Shown here in pieces: positions 1 through 6,417 of a stretch of 11,725 nucleotides of DNA. Location: positions 1 to 11,725 of the forward strand of contig CAMZGF010000019.1 in assembly GCA_947306315.1 (NCBI GenBank). The letters are read 5' to 3'. The notes under the pieces are model-generated. The model made no database searches. It worked only from the letters and a program-made list of their open reading frames with translations, and was not told the origin of the DNA. This DNA is from an uncultured Candidatus Saccharibacteria bacterium (GTDB lineage: Bacteria; Patescibacteriota; Saccharimonadia; Saccharimonadales; Saccharimonadaceae). Both the position numbers and the translations under genes were made by a program. Numbering within the stretch: the first letter of the stretch is position 1; the number at the start of each line of letters is the position of its first letter.

Positions 1-1
1 T

Positions 2-709
2 ATTCATGGTCTTAGAGGGAATCATCTCGGTCTTAAACCGACGATGGAATATTTTCAGGCAAAAGGCTATGACTGTTATGCACCAGATATCCCGCCTGCA
101 TTCAACACTCAAAAAGAAAAGCTTCCAAAACTGTCTGCTCACACCGCTGACGGTTATGCAAAATGGGTTGCTGACTATATTCTCGAAAAGAAGCTTGACC
201 ACCCAATTTTGATTGGCCACTCCATGGGCTCAATCATTTCAGCTGCTACTGCTGAAAAATATCCAGAACTAATTAATGAAAAAATCTTCTTCCTTTCACC
301 AATCTGTGTCACCCCTCCGAAGTTCATCTGTAATCTTGCTCCTTTGACTGCAGTCCTCCCAACGAAGTTCATTTCCTATGTCACCACAAAATATCTTCTC
401 GTACCAAAGGATAAACAGACCTTTAATGAAGTCCTAAAAATCACAAAGAAATGTGCAGAAAAATTTACTAGCAAGATGGATTCTGGCCGCTCCGCAAAAT
501 TTAGCATTAGCTATGCAATCTCAGATTTCAATTTTGATAAAAAAGCTGTCTTTATCGCCGGCGAAAGTGATAAATTAAATTCGCAAAAACAGGTAAAGGA
601 AGTCGCTAAGAAGTTTGGAGTAAAACCGGTTTTCCTAAAAAAATCTGGGCACCTAATTAATTATGAATGCCCAGTGATTCTTGCCGAAGAAATTGAGAAA
701 AATCTCTAG
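2..709 (+). CDS. alpha/beta hydrolase, 5' end outside window
   Basis: The reading frame is open from base 2, so the gene starts upstream and the ATG at 44 is internal. The first visible residues read IHGLRG, the HG-x-x-G oxyanion-hole motif of alpha/beta hydrolases, which lies before that ATG. Counting from the ATG at 44, the nucleophile elbow is GHSMGS with Ser60, the likely acid is Asp176 in GESDKL, and the likely base is His203 in KSGHLINYE; together they make a complete Ser-Asp-His triad. The segment between elbow and acid looks like a helical lid. No signal peptide is visible, but the N-terminus is missing. It is probably a cytoplasmic esterase or lipase-like enzyme; the substrate cannot be told. 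Its TAG stop overlaps the stop of the convergent dCMP deaminase gene. Confidence 0.85.
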   Translation: MHGLRGNHLGLKPTMEYFQAKGYDCYAPDIPPAFNTQKEKLPKLSAHTADGYAKWVADYILEKKLDHPILIGHSMGSIISAATAEKYPELINEKIFFLSPICVTPPKFICNLAPLTAVLPTKFISYVTTKYLLVPKDKQTFNEVLKITKKCAEKFTSKMDSGRSAKFSISYAISDFNFDKKAVFIAGESDKLNSQKQVKEVAKKFGVKPVFLKKSGHLINYECPVILAEEIEKNL

Positions 710-1254
710 AGCCACTTAATAAGGCGTTCGTATTCCTCAGAATCTTTTTTGTACGAATCCAAAATATCTTGGGTGTAGGTTTTTCCATTTGTGATATTAA
801 GAGTCTCGACATCCGGACAAGATGCAAGCAGCCTGATGATCGCTTCATCAGTCTCAATATTTGTCATCGAATTTTTTGGATCGGTTGAATGTGAATGGAC
901 TCTGAGCTCGCTGTAGACGAATCTTTTTATTCCAGCCTGGAGACAATGCTTAAGACAATTATCACAAGTTGCGATTTGGTTATAGATTGTACATCCGGTT
1001 AGATCACGCCTTGCATAAAGGAGTGCATTCATTTCAGAATGAATGACAAAATGGTATTTCATTGGACGTTCAGAGAGGGTTAGTTTTGATTCATCTGCGC
1101 CCTGTATAAGGCCATTATACCCAAGCGCGACTACGCGTTTATTCTGGTCAACAATTACGCAGCCTAATTTCGATGAAGGATCCTTTGACTTTAGGGCAAC
1201 TGCTTCTGCAATCCCCATGAAGTATTCATCCCAGGAAAGTTTTTTATCTGCCAT
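706..1254 (-). CDS. dCMP deaminase family protein (zinc-dependent)
   Basis: This 182-residue protein belongs to the CMP/dCMP deaminase zinc-binding family. The best match is deoxycytidylate deaminase, which converts dCMP to dUMP, the precursor of dTMP. The zinc site is visible as His72-Ser-Glu74 (usually HAE; Glu74 would be the proton shuttle) and Cys97-Asp-Asn-Cys100. The Pro that usually precedes the first Cys is Thr here. Residues 24-52 carry the dCMP-deaminase-like stretch with SKDPSSKLG and GYNGLIQG. About 60 residues after the zinc site (roughly 120-182) are less typical and probably form C-terminal helices. The ATG is supported by GAGAGG five bases upstream. The gene is convergent with the hydrolase. 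A related nucleoside deaminase remains possible, since substrate specificity cannot be read directly. It fits the dNTP theme of nrdDG nearby. Confidence 0.85.
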   Translation of the reverse strand: MADKKLSWDEYFMGIAEAVALKSKDPSSKLGCVIVDQNKRVVALGYNGLIQGADESKLTLSERPMKYHFVIHSEMNALLYARRDLTGCTIYNQIATCDNCLKHCLQAGIKRFVYSELRVHSHSTDPKNSMTNIETDEAIIRLLASCPDVETLNITNGKTYTQDILDSYKKDSEEYERLIKWL

Positions 1255-1259
1255 TTTTA

Positions 1260-1265
1260 CCTCTC
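1260..1265 (-). promoter_or_regulatory. Shine-Dalgarno of the dCMP deaminase gene
   Basis: On the minus strand GAGAGG lies five bases before the ATG at 1254. It supports this start and shows that this gene has a leadered mRNA, unlike several neighbours. Confidence 0.7.
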
Positions 1266-1388
1266 TTAATTTTCTTTATTTTATCACGACCATTGAAAAA
1301 TAAAAAACGCTTATGCTTGATGTTAGAAAAACTTTTGCTACGATTATATTAATTCACTTCTACAAACAAACATAAATGAGAGGAAACT
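1266..1388. other. divergent intergenic region, dCMP deaminase / cutinase
   Basis: This AT-rich gap must hold both divergent promoters. For the cutinase the best -10 is TATATT at 1345-1350 with a poor -35 (TTAGAA at 1323-1328, spacing 16). For the deaminase only a weak TAAAAT-like -10 is seen on the minus strand. The cutinase has a good Shine-Dalgarno, GAGAGGA at 1378-1384, four bases before its ATG. I see no clear operator and no RNA gene. Confidence 0.4.
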
Positions 1389-2972
1389 ATGAAACTTCTA
1401 AGATTTTTATTGCCAATTATTTTTGCTTGCACATTGTTATCTTTTATGAACGTTGATTTAGCAGCTGGCGAAGAATGTTCCGCTTATGAATTTATCTTCG
1501 CTCGCGGTTCTGGTCAGGAATTAAATGATGTCGACTATAAAGATTTCAAGAAAAATATTCAATCACAGATAGAAGATGACATATCCTTCTATGAACTTGG
1601 TACGGCTAAGAATGGCTATCCGGCCAAATCGGTTGACTTCAAAACTGCACTCCAAGCTTATATCTCAGCTGGGAAATCATATGAATATGGTGCATCGGTT
1701 GAGCGAGGAGTCACAGAACTTATAGCCAGGGTTCGAAACGAATCAAGGCGTTGTAAAGATAAGAAATTTGTCCTGACTGGTTATTCTCAGGGGGCTCAGG
1801 TTGTTGATGAATCAATCAAATATCTAAACTCGGACAGAATTGTTTATGTTGCAAATTTTGGTGACCCAAAATTATATCTCCCGGAAGGGAAAAGCAAGAC
1901 AGCCTGCAAGAATATCGGACTTTCGTCATACCGCGTATATGTCCCAGATTGTAATGTTGAAGAAGGGGTGTTGTCCGCCATAAAACCTTACACCCCATCA
2001 GGATATGACGGGAAGTTGGGCGTTTGGTGCAATAATAATGATTTTATGTGTGGTTCATCACTTAATATCTTTTCTCCGATGAAGGGCCACACCACCTATA
2101 TTAAAAATGAAAATACTTATAAAAAACTCGCCACGATAATTAAAGAAAAAATAGACGGCACAAAATCTAGTATTACCGATGCCGAGTATAAGGAGGCAAA
2201 CAATCGAGACATCCTCATCATCTTCGAATACGGCGATCTGGTTAAGAGAATTACGAATTTTCATGACAAAATGATTAGTGATGGACTAAGAGATGAGTTG
2301 ATTGAATTAACAAAGCAAGGCCATCGTGTCTCAATTTATAGTAGCTATATCTCGGCCGAAGGGAAAGACGAAATTAAGGAGGTGGTCCCGTTTACGTCCA
2401 GTGATATTGGCGAGAAGATAAATAAAGTGAACATCTACGATGCATTTTACCAGCCAATTTCGCTTGGCGGGCAATACTATAATATCTATTCAGCTATTCG
2501 GATAGCAGCGACTTCTGCTGATTGGCAAAACGGCAATAAACGTGAAATTTATGCTTTTCTAGATAAAAATAATAATACCTCAACTAGTAATGACGGGACA
2601 ACAAGGGAAGAAGCGCTTAAAATTGCGAAGGAGAATAATATAAAAGTTTCGTTTCTGTATGATGATGAATGTAACGGCTCAAACTGTAAAATAAAAGAAG
2701 AGTCAAACACTATATCACTGAAACAAAAAGCGAAGTCCATTGCAAAAACATACAGGATTAATTTATCATCAGCGCACACACTGGTTGTTGTAAATGGAAA
2801 TGTTTATGGACTCTCATCTCTTCCAGAAATAACAATTACTGATCTTGATCCAAGCCGTGAGAATGAGATTATATTTATCGGTTTTGATAAGAATGGCAAA
2901 ATAAAGGAAAGAGAAGTATTTATCTACGAAAAAAGGACAGTTAGAATACCAGATACGGGATTCACGCCTTAG
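1389..2972 (+). CDS. secreted cutinase-family hydrolase fused to a vWA-like domain
   Basis: This 527-residue exported protein starts with a signal peptide (about 1-26; hydrophobic 4-20, then LAAGEE near the cleavage site). Residues 28-255 are a cutinase-family serine esterase: FARGSGQ at 37-43, nucleophile elbow GYSQG with Ser133, the C-x3-D-x2-C arrangement Cys214/Asp218/Cys221, and His234 in KGHTTY. Ser133, Asp218 and His234 form the expected triad. Cutinases cleave esters of lipids or polyesters outside the cell. Residues about 273-500 look like a von Willebrand A domain: DILIIF as first strand, GGQYYNIYSAIRIA, REIYAFLDK, then EEALKIAKENNIKVSFLY. The metal-binding DxSxS is replaced by EYGD, so metal-dependent adhesion is doubtful. 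The protein ends in RIPDTGFTP, sortase-like but with no membrane anchor after it. AUA codons are frequent, unlike nrdD. The substrate is unknown; host-envelope lipids are a guess. Confidence 0.85.
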   Translation: MKLLRFLLPIIFACTLLSFMNVDLAAGEECSAYEFIFARGSGQELNDVDYKDFKKNIQSQIEDDISFYELGTAKNGYPAKSVDFKTALQAYISAGKSYEYGASVERGVTELIARVRNESRRCKDKKFVLTGYSQGAQVVDESIKYLNSDRIVYVANFGDPKLYLPEGKSKTACKNIGLSSYRVYVPDCNVEEGVLSAIKPYTPSGYDGKLGVWCNNNDFMCGSSLNIFSPMKGHTTYIKNENTYKKLATIIKEKIDGTKSSITDAEYKEANNRDILIIFEYGDLVKRITNFHDKMISDGLRDELIELTKQGHRVSIYSSYISAEGKDEIKEVVPFTSSDIGEKINKVNIYDAFYQPISLGGQYYNIYSAIRIAATSADWQNGNKREIYAFLDKNNNTSTSNDGTTREEALKIAKENNIKVSFLYDDECNGSNCKIKEESNTISLKQKAKSIAKTYRINLSSAHTLVVVNGNVYGLSSLPEITITDLDPSRENEIIFIGFDKNGKIKEREVFIYEKRTVRIPDTGFTP

Positions 2973-3159
2973 AAGATAAATGCCAGTGATTTCCGTACTC
3001 GCATTTGTAAACAGAAAGCTCTGGAGCACCATGATCATACTGCGCAACTTTTGCTGCTACTTCGGCCTCTTCTCGCGTATCATAACAGATCTTCTGCGTC
3101 TCTCCGACCCAGCATTTCTTCGGCTCATACGCCCCGACATTCTGTAGTTTTTTCTTCAT
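2962..3159 (-). CDS. small Cys/His-rich protein, possible zinc-ribbon-like
   Basis: This is a 65-residue basic protein of unknown function. Cysteines lie at 16 and 25, and the end reads YKCEYGNHWHLSS with Cys53, His58 and His60. A central helix (about 28-41, REEAEVAAKVAQYD) separates the two halves. The layout (early Cys pair, Tyr plus EEAE-rich helix, Y-x-C then WHL) recalls short phage and actinobacterial proteins whose end reads CxxCxxWHLT. Here the second Cys of that knuckle is absent, leaving Cys53 with His58 and His60 as possible ligands. It ends in TGA, and its last 11 bases overlap the end of the cutinase gene on the other strand. No Shine-Dalgarno is seen; a TATAAT ends eight bases before the ATG, suggesting a leaderless mRNA. 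A zinc-binding or nucleic-acid-binding role is inference. Confidence 0.65.
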   Translation of the reverse strand: MKKKLQNVGAYEPKKCWVGETQKICYDTREEAEVAAKVAQYDHGAPELSVYKCEYGNHWHLSSKA

Positions 3160-3166
3160 ATCTAAA

Positions 3167-3178
3167 TATTATATAATA
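3167..3178. promoter_or_regulatory. palindromic -10 region shared by the divergent small gene and TetR gene
   Basis: TATTATATAATA is a perfect 12-base palindrome and contains TATAAT on both strands: 3172-3177 on plus and 3168-3173 on minus. The minus -10 lies eight bases before the ATG of the 65-residue gene. The plus -10 would start the TetR mRNA near 3184, leaving about 28 bases of leader. Neither direction has a convincing -35. The gap between the two genes is only 52 bases, so a regulator bound here would affect both. Confidence 0.5.
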
Positions 3179-3200
3179 AATATATAGAATCTAATATAAA

Positions 3201-3206
3201 AAGGGG
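3201..3206 (+). promoter_or_regulatory. Shine-Dalgarno that decides the TetR start
   Basis: AAGGGG lies five bases before the ATG at 3212. A GTG two codons earlier (3206) would overlap this site and have no ribosome binding site of its own, so ATG 3212 is preferred. Confidence 0.65.
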
Positions 3207-3211
3207 TGAAA

Positions 3212-3784
3212 ATGAGGATAAGGGGTAGTAATTCTGTATACTCCGATACAGAACGTCGTATTTTGATCGCATCTGCTAATTTACTTAAAGAAAAGCATTC
3301 TATCAATATAAAAATTAGAGAGGTCTCAAAGGCAGCCGGTATTGCGTGCTCATCCTTCTATCTTCACTATCGTTCAATTAATGACCTTATTGATGTCCAA
3401 TCAAAGCGCGTACTTGATGACGTGAGAGAATTAGTCGATAAGCTGCTGACGGAAAAATCTTCTACCGAGAAAAAACTTCTTAAACTCCTGATTTTCCTCT
3501 ATAAACGTCGTGAATTACTAACCCTTATTGATACAACAGGAAATATCAATCTGCTTGCAAAGATCATGAAAGAGATAAGGCCAATCTCTGAAAAGGGCTG
3601 GTTGAAATATTCCAATTCAATAACGGTGGGATTGAAGAATATGCTAGTTGCAGAGTATATCGCTGAACTTAGGCTTTGGAGCAAAGAGAACTATTCCGTT
3701 AATTACCTTGAGGTGCATGCTCACCGCCTCGCGTACTTCACTATCAATACGCCAAGATTCTTCGCCGCGGTATATAAGGATTAG
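3212..3784 (+). CDS. TetR/AcrR-family transcriptional regulator
   Basis: From ATG 3212 the protein has 190 residues, normal for TetR regulators. The N-terminal DNA-binding domain is clear: TERRILIASANLLKEK at 13-28 (helix 1), then the helix-turn-helix around 33-52, containing IREVSKAAGIACSSFYLHY, which matches the family pattern of IA..AGVS.GT.Y.HF. The remaining 130 residues are a divergent, mostly helical ligand and dimer domain, as usual in this family, so the inducer cannot be predicted. TetR proteins usually repress an adjacent divergent gene and themselves; here the divergent neighbour is the small Cys/His-rich protein 52 bases away. A role for the nrdDG operon downstream is less likely, since that promoter carries NrdR-type boxes. 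No strong terminator follows. Confidence 0.88.
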   Translation: MRIRGSNSVYSDTERRILIASANLLKEKHSINIKIREVSKAAGIACSSFYLHYRSINDLIDVQSKRVLDDVRELVDKLLTEKSSTEKKLLKLLIFLYKRRELLTLIDTTGNINLLAKIMKEIRPISEKGWLKYSNSITVGLKNMLVAEYIAELRLWSKENYSVNYLEVHAHRLAYFTINTPRFFAAVYKD

Positions 3785-3804
3785 CGTTTACCTAGTAATC
3801 CTAG

Positions 3805-3820
3805 ACACTAAATATGGGGG
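3805..3820 (+). promoter_or_regulatory. possible third, weaker NrdR-like box
   Basis: ACACTAAATATGGGGG matches the NrdR consensus as I recall it (aCaCwAtATaTwGtgt) at 12 of 16 positions, with the right half degraded. It lies 112 bases upstream of the first main box, just upstream of a possible distal -35. It could be a remote or decayed site. Confidence 0.3.
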
Positions 3821-3911
3821 TTGATATTTGTTCTTTTTATTGTATGCTACCTCTGTAAAAAAGGGTAAAAAATCATTGTAAATAATACAACATATTATAA
3901 GCAAAATCATA

Positions 3912-3940
3912 TTGACACCCCACATATAGTGCTTTACAAT
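3912..3940 (+). promoter_or_regulatory. nrdD promoter, consensus sigma-70 type
   Basis: TTGACA (3912-3917) is a perfect -35, followed by a 17-base spacer and TACAAT (3935-3940), a 5 of 6 match to the -10. The start site would be near 3947. This is the best core promoter upstream of any gene here. The spacer is almost filled by one NrdR-like box and a second begins just downstream of the start. Confidence 0.8.
3917..3932 (+). promoter_or_regulatory. NrdR box 1 (putative)
   Basis: ACCCCACATATAGTGC matches the NrdR consensus at 12 of 16 positions; the right half (ATATAGTG) is perfect. It lies between the -35 and -10 hexamers, where a bound repressor would block polymerase. NrdR is an ATP/dATP-sensing repressor of ribonucleotide reductase genes; its own gene is not in this window. 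Confidence 0.6.
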
Positions 3941-3948
3941 AGACTCAG

Positions 3949-3964
3949 ACACTAAATATAGCGT
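3949..3964 (+). promoter_or_regulatory. NrdR box 2 (putative)
   Basis: ACACTAAATATAGCGT matches the NrdR consensus at 14 of 16 positions. It starts exactly 32 bases after box 1, about three helical turns, which is the usual spacing of paired NrdR boxes. It begins about two bases after the predicted transcription start. Confidence 0.7.
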
Positions 3965-4029
3965 CAGCAAGTACCAGAAATATTAAGTAAAAAGAAAAAT
4001 AGTAAACTAAAGAGTTTTGAACACAAACT

Positions 4030-4035
4030 AGGAGG
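4030..4035 (+). promoter_or_regulatory. nrdD Shine-Dalgarno, perfect AGGAGG
   Basis: A full AGGAGG lies ten bases before the nrdD ATG, the strongest ribosome binding site in the window. A TATAAT at 4036-4041 directly after it is only four bases from the ATG, too close to act as the -10 for this gene. Confidence 0.8.
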
Positions 4036-4045
4036 TATAATTTTT

Positions 4046-6403
4046 ATGTTCAAAAAAATCCAGAAGCGTGACGGGAAAATCGTAAACTTCAATCCGGAGA
4101 AAATTACTGATGCAATCGCGGCTGCAGGTGCTGCAACAGAGGAATTTAAGTATGATCGCGCAAAGCAACTTGCAGAAAAAGTAGTAAAACGCGCAGAAGA
4201 AACAATCACACTTAGAACTCCAAAAGTTGAGCAAATCCAAGATATCGTTGAACAAATCTTGATGGAATCAAGTTTCAAACGTACTGCGAAGGCATATATT
4301 ACTTATCGCCAAGAACGCAACCGCACTCGTGAAGCAAAATCAAACCTTATGGACGGTTATCGCAAAATTGCTCTCGCTGATGCATCTGAAGATTCAGACA
4401 TTAAACGCAGTAATGCAAATGTCGACGGCAACTCTGCAATGGGTAAGATGCTCCAATTCGGCGCAGAAGGTTCAAAGGAATTTGCAAAAACCGTTCTTAT
4501 GGACCCACGCTTCTCAGCTGCTCACGATAATGGTGACATCCACATCCACGACCTCGATTTCTACGCGACCGGTACCCTCACTTGCTGCCAAACCGATCCA
4601 TTAAAACTCTTTGCTAACGGTGGTTTTAACACTGGTCACGGCCACCTCCGCACCCCAAATTCAATTGGTTCATACGCTGCTCTTGCTGCAATTATCCTCC
4701 AAGCAAACCAGAACGAGCAACACGGTGGTCAGTCAATTCCTAACTTTGATTACGCAATGGCTCCAGGTGTTGATAAGACCTTCAGAAAATCTTTGAAGCG
4801 CAACCTCGAAAAATACAACGAGTTCACTGGTAAGAATCTTAAGATTGAAATCCCAGAAGATATTCAATACGGTGACGACAAGAAGCTCGAGAAGCTTAAA
4901 GTTCCTGAACCAGTCATCAAGACTTCGTCAGAAGATACCGAAAAGCAAACTTTCCAAGCTATGGAAGGCTTCATCCATAACCTCAATACCATGCACTCAC
5001 GTGCAGGTGCACAGGTCCCATTCACTTCAATTAACTTCGGTACCGACACAACTCCATCTGGTCGTCTCGTCTCAAAATACTTACTCGAAGCAACCATGAA
5101 TGGTCTTGGTAAGGGCGAAACTCCAATCTTCCCAATCTCAATCTTCAAAGTTAAGGAAGGCGTAAATTACAACCCAGGCGATCCAAACTATGACCTCTTT
5201 AAGCGCTCGATGGAAGTTTCTGCAAAACGTCTTTTCCCAAACTTCTGTTTCATCGATGCTCCATTCAACCTTCAATATTACAAGAAGGGTGACTACCGCA
5301 CAGAAATTGCAACTATGGGCTGCCGCACTCGTACCTTTGGCTCAGTCTTCCCAGAATCTGATGGTATCGTAACTGGCCGTGGTAACTGTTCATTCACAAC
5401 TATCAACCTCGTTCGTATCGGTATTAAACATGGTATCTGCCTCAAAGAGCGTAAAGAAGCAGATTGGTCTGGCTTCTATAAAGAGCTCGACGAAAAGATG
5501 GAACTTGTCCGTGATCAGCTTCTCGAACGCTTCGAATTCCAGGCTAACCAACACGTCCGCAACTTCCCATTCCTCATGGGTCAAGGTAACTGGTTTGGTT
5601 CTGAAAAACTTGGCTGGAATGATACTCTCCGCGACGTCATCAAACACGGCTCACTTTCAATTGGCTTCATCGGTCTCGCAGAAACTCTCGTTGCTATGAC
5701 TGGCAAACATCATGGTGAAGACGAAGATTCACGTGATCTCGGTCTCGATATTATCACCCATATGCGTGAAAAATGTGATGAGTTCGCAAAGAAATATCAC
5801 TTAAACTTCACTCTCCTTGCAACTCCAGCAGAAGGTCTTTCTGGCCGCTTCACAAAAATGGATCGTAAGGAATATGGCAAGATTAAAGGTGTTACAGACC
5901 GCGAATTCTACACTAACTCATTCCACGTACCTGTATACTATCCAATCTCAGCATTTGAGAAAATCGATATCGAAGCTCCATATCATAACCTTTGTAACGC
6001 TGGCCACATTAGCTACATTGAGCTCGATGGCGACCCAAGCGACAACATTGAAGCATTCGAAGCTGTCATTCGTCACATGCACGACATGGGAATCGGCTAC
6101 GGTTCAGTAAACCACCCAGTCGATCGCGATCCAGTCTGTGGCTTCGCAGGTATCATTAAGGGAAACCGCTGTCCATCATGTGGCCGTATTGAAGACGATG
6201 TCCTCTTCGAACGCCTCCGCCGCATTACTGGCTACCTCGTTGGTTCACTTGAACGTTGGAATGATGGAAAGAAAGCTGAGGAAGCAGCACGCGTAAAACA
6301 CAGCGTTAACCTATCCGATAAAAACGGTGTTTACAGCAAAGCTCAAAAAGCCGCTCGCGAAAAGGCAAAGAAAACTGCAAAGAAAGCGCTCGGTGCAGAA
6401 TAA
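4046..6403 (+). CDS. nrdD: anaerobic ribonucleoside-triphosphate reductase (class III)
   Basis: This 785-residue glycyl-radical enzyme reduces ribonucleoside triphosphates to dNTPs without oxygen. Residues 1-95 form an ATP-cone allosteric domain (starts MFKKIQKRDGKIVNFNPEKI). The catalytic domain follows: CCQTDP with Cys180/Cys181, then HLRTPNSIGSYAALAAI and QHGGQSIPNFDY (200-235). The expected thiyl-radical Cys426 is in ATMGCRTR, with RGNCSFTTINL after it. The C-terminal metal site reads DPVC (Asp695, Cys698) and CPSC (Cys709, Cys712). The glycyl radical residue is Gly729 in RRITGYL, followed by RVKH at 749-752. A tail of 33 residues after RVKH holds eight lysines and is longer than I expect. 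The codon use is strongly biased (CTC, CGC, no in-frame AUA found), suggesting high expression. It is co-transcribed with its activase nrdG and has two NrdR-like boxes on its promoter. Confidence 0.97.
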   Translation: MFKKIQKRDGKIVNFNPEKITDAIAAAGAATEEFKYDRAKQLAEKVVKRAEETITLRTPKVEQIQDIVEQILMESSFKRTAKAYITYRQERNRTREAKSNLMDGYRKIALADASEDSDIKRSNANVDGNSAMGKMLQFGAEGSKEFAKTVLMDPRFSAAHDNGDIHIHDLDFYATGTLTCCQTDPLKLFANGGFNTGHGHLRTPNSIGSYAALAAIILQANQNEQHGGQSIPNFDYAMAPGVDKTFRKSLKRNLEKYNEFTGKNLKIEIPEDIQYGDDKKLEKLKVPEPVIKTSSEDTEKQTFQAMEGFIHNLNTMHSRAGAQVPFTSINFGTDTTPSGRLVSKYLLEATMNGLGKGETPIFPISIFKVKEGVNYNPGDPNYDLFKRSMEVSAKRLFPNFCFIDAPFNLQYYKKGDYRTEIATMGCRTRTFGSVFPESDGIVTGRGNCSFTTINLVRIGIKHGICLKERKEADWSGFYKELDEKMELVRDQLLERFEFQANQHVRNFPFLMGQGNWFGSEKLGWNDTLRDVIKHGSLSIGFIGLAETLVAMTGKHHGEDEDSRDLGLDIITHMREKCDEFAKKYHLNFTLLATPAEGLSGRFTKMDRKEYGKIKGVTDREFYTNSFHVPVYYPISAFEKIDIEAPYHNLCNAGHISYIELDGDPSDNIEAFEAVIRHMHDMGIGYGSVNHPVDRDPVCGFAGIIKGNRCPSCGRIEDDVLFERLRRITGYLVGSLERWNDGKKAEEAARVKHSVNLSDKNGVYSKAQKAAREKAKKTAKKALGAE

Positions 6404-6417
6404 AATAAATGCTTAAG

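Larger units (their letters stand above)
3785..4045 (+). other. nrdD upstream region (261 bases)
   Basis: No credible gene is seen; the one longer minus-strand frame here is low-complexity and crosses the promoter. The sequence AGACACTAAATAT occurs twice, at 3803-3815 and 3947-3959; the second is part of a good NrdR box. A weak AT-only hairpin (AAATAT 3810-3815 with ATATTT 3824-3829) followed by a T-rich run could help end the TetR mRNA. A possible distal promoter (TTGATA 3821-3826, TATGCT 3843-3848, spacing 16) follows the upstream repeat. From the main start site near 3947 to the ATG is about 99 bases of leader with no obvious stable fold or riboswitch. Confidence 0.6.

Noticed and set aside
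44..46. ATG as the true start of the alpha/beta hydrolase.
   Set aside because: The frame stays open to the window edge and the oxyanion-hole motif HGLRG lies before it.
725..766. Possible terminator for the hydrolase inside the dCMP deaminase gene (TTCGTA/TACGAA repeat and a T6 run).
   Set aside because: The repeat arms are short with a long loop, and the T-run lies inside the loop, so it is not a proper terminator.
2973..3156. Readthrough of the cutinase stop to a membrane anchor.
   Set aside because: The continued frame gives no clear hydrophobic segment with a basic tail and is antisense to a plausible gene.
3206..3208. GTG as the start of the TetR gene.
   Set aside because: The Shine-Dalgarno AAGGGG overlaps this codon and is well placed only for ATG 3212.
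3788..3970. 60-residue minus-strand reading frame upstream of nrdD.
   Set aside because: It is low-complexity, lacks a ribosome site, and crosses the nrdD promoter and NrdR boxes.
4036..4041. TATAAT just before nrdD as a leaderless -10.
   Set aside because: It is only four bases from the ATG, too close, and a perfect AGGAGG plus a consensus promoter upstream explain expression.
4864..5148. Minus-strand open frames within nrdD.
   Set aside because: They are shadows of a strongly biased, highly conserved gene, with no ribosome sites or recognisable motifs.
6128..6184. Asp695 in place of the first Cys of the NrdD metal site (DPVC instead of CxxC).
   Set aside because: From memory, NrdD proteins of lactic acid bacteria and relatives also read HPVDRDPVCG here, so it looks like a normal subfamily feature, not a defect.
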